Below are positions 60,058 to 64,000 of a stretch of 64,000 bases of DNA, piece after piece. Positions within the stretch are counted from its first letter, which is position 1. Every line of letters starts with the position of its first letter. A program made the position numbers and the translations under genes. The notes beneath the pieces were generated by a model. The model was not told the DNA's origin. It was given only the letters and a program-made list of their open reading frames with translations, and ran no database searches. The DNA is taken from assembly GCF_035474595.1 (NCBI RefSeq), contig NZ_DATIND010000022.1, positions 1 through 64,000 on the forward strand. The letters are read 5' to 3'. Source of the DNA: Longimicrobium sp. (GTDB lineage: Bacteria > Gemmatimonadota > Gemmatimonadetes > Longimicrobiales > Longimicrobiaceae).

Positions 60058-60375
60058 ATGTCCGACGAATCCCCGCCTCCGCATCCGCCCGCGTTCCGCC
60101 GTCTCTGCGCCGAGGCCGTGGAGGGCTTCCGCGCCCTCGCCGCCGCCGATGCGGGCGACCGCGGCCGCATGATCCCCGCGCTCCGCGAGCTGCTGGCGCG
60201 CATCGACCAGCAGGTGGACGAGCTCGACATCGCCCTCCCCGGCTTCGCGCGCGAGCAGGGATGGCTGGTGGACGCGTCCTCCGCGCTGCAGTCCATCGAC
60301 CTGGACCGCGGCGGTCCGCACGTCCCCCGCTACGTCGCCCGCGCCATCGCCGACATCGAGCGCGTGTCGGGGTAG
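60058..60375 (+). CDS. Small conserved-looking protein, unknown
   Basis: A 105-residue soluble, mainly helical, acidic protein (AFRRLCAEAVEGFRALAAAD; IPALRELLARIDQQVDELDI). It has no recognised domain. The start at ATG 60058 is preferred over 60037 because it removes a non-helical leader; no strong ribosome site distinguishes them. It ends 25 bases before a strong hairpin. Confidence 0.5.
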   Translation: MSDESPPPHPPAFRRLCAEAVEGFRALAAADAGDRGRMIPALRELLARIDQQVDELDIALPGFAREQGWLVDASSALQSIDLDRGGPHVPRYVARAIADIERVSG

Positions 60376-60399
60376 GCGAAAGGACGAATTCCACACGGA

Positions 60400-60438
60400 G
60401 AAGCAGGACAGCGGAGAATTCCTCCGCTGCCCTGCTTC
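60400..60438. terminator. Bidirectional hairpin at convergent gene ends
   Basis: GAAGCAGG.CAGCGGAG pairs with CTCCGCTG.CCTGCTTC (16 pairs, one mismatch). It lies between the genes at 60058 (plus) and 60458 (minus). Confidence 0.7.
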
Positions 60439-60457
60439 CTGCGTGAAATCCTTCGAT

Positions 60458-62509
60458 TCAGATCCCGAGCTGCTCCGCCAGGGTGGCCGGGTCCGTCACC
60501 GGCTGCTGGCACGCCAGCCGCTCGCAGACGTACGCCGTCGCGCGGCCGCCGAGTGCCGCGCGGTCGCGGAGGAGGGGGATGAGGTCGTCCGCGCCGCCAT
60601 CCCCATCACCCTTCCCCGCCAGCACGGCGTTGGGGAGATACGCGTGGGAGACGGTGCGAAGCAGCGCCCGCGCCTCGTCCGACGCCGCGTCGCCGACGAT
60701 GGCGATCTCCACCGGCGCGGAGATGGAGAAGTCCAGCGCGCAGAGCAGGTGGCCGAAGCCCATCGGCACGCGCGCCATCAGGTCGCCCATCCCCGCCAGC
60801 ACGCGCTCGGCCACCTCGCGGTAGCGCGCCTCGCCGGTGAGCTCGCCCAGGCGCAGCAGCGCCATCACCGCCGCGGAGTTGCCCGAGGGCGTGGCGTTGT
60901 CGAACACGTCGCGCGGGCGCACCACCAGCGCCTCCGCGTCCGACGCGGTGTCGTAGAACACGCCCTCGCCGTCCTCCCAGAAGTGCGCCAGCATGTCGTC
61001 CGCCAGCGACCGCGCCTCGCGCACCCAGCGCGCGTCCCACGTGGCCTCGTACACGGCGACCAGCGCGTCCACCAGCAGCGCATGGTCCTCCAGGAAGGCG
61101 GGGATCTTCGCCCGTCCGCCCTTGTACGTTCGCAGCAGCCGCCCCTCCGGCCGCAGCGCCGAGGTCAGGAACTCCGCGCTCCGCACCGCGATCGCGCGCC
61201 AGTCCTCGCGCTCGAACACCCGCGCCGCCTCGGCGAAGGCGTGCAGCATCATCGCGTTCCACGAGGCCAGCACCTTGTCGTCCAGCCCCGGCCAGACGCG
61301 CTTGGCCCGGGCCTCGTACAGCACCCGCCGCCCGCGCTCCACCACCGCGCGCAGCCGCTCCGGCGCCACGCCGGCGGCCGGCGCGAGGTCGTCCAGCGCG
61401 TGGGCGGTGTGGAGGATGTTCCTCCCCTCGAAGTTGCCGCCCTCGCTCACGTCGTAGTAGCGCCGGAAGAGCGGTCCGTCCTCCGGGCCGAGGAGCGCGT
61501 CGACCTCGTCCGGCGTCCACAGGTAGAACTTCCCCTCCTCGCCCTCGCTGTCCGCGTCCAGCGCGCTGTAGAAGCCGCCCCCGGGCGAGGTCATCTCCCG
61601 CTCCACCCAGCCCAGCGTCTCCTCCACCACGCGGCGGTGCGCATCGTCGTGCGTGGCCTGCCAGGCGTGCAGGTACGCGCGGGCCAGCAGCGCGTTGTCG
61701 TACAGCATCTTCTCGAAGTGCGGCACCAGCCACTGCGCGTCCACGCTGTACCGCGCGAAGCCGCCGCCCACGTGGTCGTACATCCCCCCCTCCGCCATGC
61801 GCCGCAGCGTGGTCTCCGCCATCCGCAGCGCCTCCGCACCGCCGGTGCGCTTCCACTGGCGCAGCAGGTACTCCAGCGTCATGGCCTGCGGGAACTTGGG
61901 CGCACCGCCGAACCCGCCCCACCGCGCGTCGAAGCGCCCCGCCAGCGACGCCTCCGCCGCGTCCAGCACCGACGCATCGACGCTGGACGCGGCGGACGGG
62001 CGGACAGCGGCGGACTGCGCCAGGGCGTCGCGCATCTCGCCCGCGCTGCGCACCACGTCGTCGCGGCGGTCGCGCCACGCCTCGGCGACGGCACGCAGCA
62101 CCTGGCGGAACGACGGCATCCCGTAGCGTGCCTCGGGCGGGTAGTAGGTGCCGCCGTAGAACGGCTCGCCGGCGGGCGTCAGGAACATGGTCATGGGCCA
62201 GCCGCCGTGCCCGGTCATCTGCTGCACGGCGGTCATGTAGATGGAGTCGACGTCCGGCCGCTCCTCACGATCGACCTTGATGTTCACGAACAACTCGTTC
62301 ATCAGCGCGGCCGTCTCGTGGTTCTCGAACGACTCGCGCTCCATCACGTGGCACCAGTGGCACGCCGAGTAGCCCACGGACAGGAGGATGGGCCGCTCCT
62401 CGGCCCGCGCCCGCTCCATGGCCTCGGGGCCCCAGGGATACCAGTCCACCGGGTTGTGCGCGTGCTGCAGCAGGTACGGGCTCGTCTCGTTCGCCAGGCG
62501 GTTCGCCAT
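60458..62509 (-). CDS. YyaL/DUF255 thioredoxin-domain protein
   Basis: A 683-residue protein. The N-terminal thioredoxin-like domain starts [21 protein letters not shown] and has the active CxxC as C50-HW-C53 in [18 protein letters not shown]. An (alpha/alpha) barrel of glycoside-hydrolase type follows (about residues 200-683) with [15 protein letters not shown] and the [15 protein letters not shown] helices. The family (human SPATA20, bacterial YyaL) is widely conserved with no settled biochemical role. ATG 62509 begins the family N-terminus [12 protein letters not shown]. No partner overlaps it. Confidence 0.92.
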   Translation of the reverse strand: MANRLANETSPYLLQHAHNPVDWYPWGPEAMERARAEERPILLSVGYSACHWCHVMERESFENHETAALMNELFVNIKVDREERPDVDSIYMTAVQQMTGHGGWPMTMFLTPAGEPFYGGTYYPPEARYGMPSFRQVLRAVAEAWRDRRDDVVRSAGEMRDALAQSAAVRPSAASSVDASVLDAAEASLAGRFDARWGGFGGAPKFPQAMTLEYLLRQWKRTGGAEALRMAETTLRRMAEGGMYDHVGGGFARYSVDAQWLVPHFEKMLYDNALLARAYLHAWQATHDDAHRRVVEETLGWVEREMTSPGGGFYSALDADSEGEEGKFYLWTPDEVDALLGPEDGPLFRRYYDVSEGGNFEGRNILHTAHALDDLAPAAGVAPERLRAVVERGRRVLYEARAKRVWPGLDDKVLASWNAMMLHAFAEAARVFEREDWRAIAVRSAEFLTSALRPEGRLLRTYKGGRAKIPAFLEDHALLVDALVAVYEATWDARWVREARSLADDMLAHFWEDGEGVFYDTASDAEALVVRPRDVFDNATPSGNSAAVMALLRLGELTGEARYREVAERVLAGMGDLMARVPMGFGHLLCALDFSISAPVEIAIVGDAASDEARALLRTVSHAYLPNAVLAGKGDGDGGADDLIPLLRDRAALGGRATAYVCERLACQQPVTDPATLAEQLGI

Positions 62510-62651
62510 CTCGGTCTCCGGCAGGTGAGTGGGTTGTCCCCGCCACCCGCGCCATGTCCATGCCATCACCGGAGGCAGGGCTTGCGCATTCCGTTTGATT
62601 TGATGATCTTCACTCCGTTCATCTGATTTGCACCGGCGCCCGGAGTGTACG

Positions 62652-62933
62652 ATGCCGGATCTTCGCGACATCTACCCGCTCACCGACTTCACGCGCAACA
62701 CGCGCGAACACATCGCCAGGCTTCGGGAGACGGGGCGGCCGGCGGTGCTCACCGTCAACGGGCGTTCCGAGCTGGTGGTCCAGAGCGCGGAAGCGTACTA
62801 CCGGCTGCTGGAGGTTGTAGACCGCGCTGAAACGATCCTCGTCATCCAGCGCGGGCGTGCGGACGTCGCAGCCGGCGAGACGATGCCCCTCGACGAAGCG
62901 TTCGGGGAGATCCGCGCGACCATCGCACCGTAG
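62652..62933 (+). CDS. Phd/YefM-type antitoxin, orphan
   Basis: A 93-residue protein with the Phd/YefM fold: [21 protein letters not shown], then [26 protein letters not shown]. It is a clear paralogue of the antitoxin at 63099 (LRDIY, RLR, VLTVNGR and ELVVQ shared), with a different tail. No toxin gene follows within 165 bases. It may have lost its toxin, or may cross-neutralise or co-regulate the adjacent module. ATG 62652 is preferred over 62628 by family alignment. Confidence 0.85.
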   Translation: MPDLRDIYPLTDFTRNTREHIARLRETGRPAVLTVNGRSELVVQSAEAYYRLLEVVDRAETILVIQRGRADVAAGETMPLDEAFGEIRATIAP

Positions 62934-63060
62934 CTCGGTCACCCTCTTCCACAAACTGGCGGTAGTGGTCACAAAGCTACACTCTTGCGCGCCTAGGGAG
63001 TGTCGTTTACAATGGGCGCCTCGTGATGGGAGAGTTGACGCGACATCGTGAGATACGCAT

Positions 63061-63090
63061 CTTGTGAGCAGCGAATTCACTGCTCACGAG
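63061..63090 (+). promoter_or_regulatory. 30-base near-perfect palindrome, toxin-antitoxin operator
   Basis: CTTGTGAGCAG and CTGCTCACGAG flank C-GAATTC-A. Only one outer pair (a T opposite a G) breaks symmetry in the arms. It ends eight bases before the antitoxin ATG (63099). A TTGACG at 63035-63040 lies upstream, so the palindrome would sit at or just after the promoter. It is an expected binding site for the antitoxin/toxin complex. As RNA it could also fold and mask the start. Confidence 0.65.
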
Positions 63091-63098
63091 GTGCACCC

Positions 63099-63386
63099 AT
63101 GATCAACCTGCGCGACATCTACTCGCTCACCGAGTTCCAGCGCAACGCCAGGAGCCACCTCGCACGGCTGCGCGACAGCGGCCTCCCGTCGGTGCTGACC
63201 GTGAACGGCCGCGCCGAGCTCGTGGTGCAGGACGCCGCCAGCTACCAGGAACTGCTCGACAAGGTCGAGCGTGCCGAGGCCATCCTGGCCGTGCAGGAGG
63301 GGCTGGCGTCCGTCGAGCGCGGCGAGGGCAAGCCCGCGCGCGCCGCCATCGAAGGCATCCGCAAACGAGCCCGGAGATCCGGTTGA
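63099..63386 (+). CDS. Phd/YefM-type antitoxin
   Basis: A 95-residue protein: INLRDIYSLTEFQRNARSHL, then LPSVLTVNGRAELVVQDAASY and a charged C-terminal tail (AIEGIRKRARRSG) that would wrap the toxin. The stop codon overlaps the toxin's TTG start (TTGA), a coupling that keeps antitoxin in excess. A 30-base palindrome lies directly upstream. It represses the operon and neutralises the ParE-type toxin. Confidence 0.9.
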   Translation: MINLRDIYSLTEFQRNARSHLARLRDSGLPSVLTVNGRAELVVQDAASYQELLDKVERAEAILAVQEGLASVERGEGKPARAAIEGIRKRARRSG

Positions 63387-63694
63387 CCTACTACGGAGTG
63401 ATCGTTCAGCCACGGGCCGAGCGCGACATCGAGCAGGCGTACCAGTATCTGCTGAAGCGCGCTCCGGCGACCGCCGACCGGTGGCTGGACGGGATCTCCG
63501 AGGCGATCCTCTCCCTCGAAGAAATGCCGTCGCGATGCGCGCTCGCGCCGGAGTCGGTGCACGTGTCGCGGGTGGTGCGGCACCTGATGCATGGCGACTA
63601 CCGCATCATTTTTCTGGTCCAGCAGCGGCACGTTCGGGTCCTTACGGTCCGGCATGCCGCACGCAAGCCGCTTCGGAGACTTCCCCGCATCTGA
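63383..63694 (+). CDS. ParE/RelE-family toxin
   Basis: A 103-residue protein from TTG 63383. RelE/ParE fold features are VIVQPRAERDIEQAYQYLLKRA, then TADRWLDGISEAILSLEEMP and VRHLMHGDYRIIFLVQQRHVRVLTVRHAAR, the standard beta-strand pair at the end. Partners of Phd-type antitoxins of this sort inhibit gyrase or translation; which one is not visible. A hairpin follows at 63705-63747. It forms a complete module with the upstream gene. Confidence 0.9.
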   Translation: MTYYGVIVQPRAERDIEQAYQYLLKRAPATADRWLDGISEAILSLEEMPSRCALAPESVHVSRVVRHLMHGDYRIIFLVQQRHVRVLTVRHAARKPLRRLPRI

Positions 63695-63704
63695 TCCTTC
63701 CCGC

Positions 63705-63747
63705 GCACGCCGCGCCGGTGCCCGCTGACGGCACCGGCGTTGCGTGC
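63705..63747 (+). terminator. Hairpin after the toxin gene
   Basis: GCACGC.GCGCCGGTGCC pairs with GGCACCGGCG..GCGTGC around CGCTGAC. There is no T-tract. The start of the next gene follows 27 bases later, so it may also lie in that leader. Confidence 0.5.
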
Positions 63748-63773
63748 TATGTTGTGCTCCCGTTTCCGTTTCC

Positions 63774-64000
63774 GTGGCCTATACGCAGGGCATCTCCGTG
63801 CAGCAGATCTTCCGGCGCCTGTTCAGGCAGAAGTTCGGCAAGAACCCCGTCTCCATCCTTCCGCTGGACGGCGACGGGTCGCAGCGGCAGATGTATCGCA
63901 TGGTCGGCGACGCCATGGAGACGGCGATCGGCGTGGTGGGTCCCGACCGCGAGGAGAACCGCGCGTTCCTGTCGTACACCGAGGCCTTCCGCTCCATCGC
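63774..64000 (+). CDS. Phosphotransferase-like protein, N-terminal part only
   Basis: The gene runs off the right edge. About 75 residues are visible from GTG 63774: VAYTQGISVQQIFRRLFRQK, then PVSILPLDGDGSQRQMYRM and VVGPDREENRAFLSYTEAFR. The last block resembles the N-lobe of aminoglycoside/sugar-phosphotransferase-type kinases (the DxxENxAFxxYxxxF segment). The start is tentative; a GTG at 63804 is also in frame. Confidence 0.5.
   Translation, partial: MAYTQGISVQQIFRRLFRQKFGKNPVSILPLDGDGSQRQMYRMVGDAMETAIGVVGPDREENRAFLSYTEAFRSI

Overview
The window is high-GC bacterial chromosome, dense with genes and roughly 70% G+C by eye. Many secreted proteins end their signal peptide in AxAQ. There are many exported metalloproteases and paired sigma/anti-sigma genes, and intergenic spaces are loaded with small dispersed repeats. 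This style fits Gemmatimonadota, most likely a Longimicrobium-like lineage. That placement is an inference from style; there is no rRNA gene in the window to prove it.

Layout. 0.4-2 kb: two outer-membrane beta-barrel proteins. 2.1-3.2 kb: a mini-protein and a probable tandem MazF/PemK-fold toxin. 3.2-7.7 kb: two sigma-factor loci (Spy-like protein/sigma/membrane anti-sigma on the minus strand; ECF sigma/zinc-finger anti-sigma on the plus strand) and a double-PDZ protein. 7.8-16.4 kb: a membrane protein, an M16 peptidase pair, a large zinc metalloprotease, and a tandem-cupredoxin lipoprotein. 16.8-22.1 kb: a 1482-residue membrane protein of unknown function, divergent from a 208-residue conserved unknown. 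22.6-29.5 kb: envelope enzymes (lytic transglycosylase, CapA-like protein, NlpC/P60, L,D-transpeptidase) and MoaB. 29.7-33.4 kb: a chemoreceptor/TVP38/DUF1499 operon with stop-start overlaps. 33.5-35.3 kb: an arsenosugar-type pair (AhpD-like protein and radical-SAM ArsS). 35.6-42.3 kb: class-A-like serine hydrolase, CioAB-type cytochrome bd oxidase, DsbA-family protein and S41-like protease. 42.6-44 kb: a lower-GC islet followed by a lipoprotein. 44.3-51.7 kb: housekeeping genes dnaE, accA, ricT-like and metG. 51.7-52.8 kb: an accessory two-gene nuclease module (RusA-like plus PD-(D/E)XK-like). 53-55 kb: CbiX plus a DR2241-type protein, then TatA. 55.8-58.8 kb: a sigma-54 activator divergent from two exported proteins, with a good sigma-54 promoter match between them. 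58.8-64 kb: a secreted protein, a YyaL/DUF255 protein, two paralogous Phd antitoxins, one ParE toxin, and the start of a phosphotransferase-like gene.

The most unusual features are these. (1) Short tandem repeats with an AGTGC core sit directly after stop codons in the sense orientation. (2) The RusA/nuclease pair. (3) The probable tandem MazF locus with a terminator-like hairpin between its two genes. (4) A lower-GC codon tract inside dnaE exactly at the site where DnaE inteins are known to insert. (5) The giant membrane protein with a run of Arg-Arg-Asp-Ser-Val repeats. (6) The sigma-54-controlled exported pair. All calls were made by reading; no searches were run.
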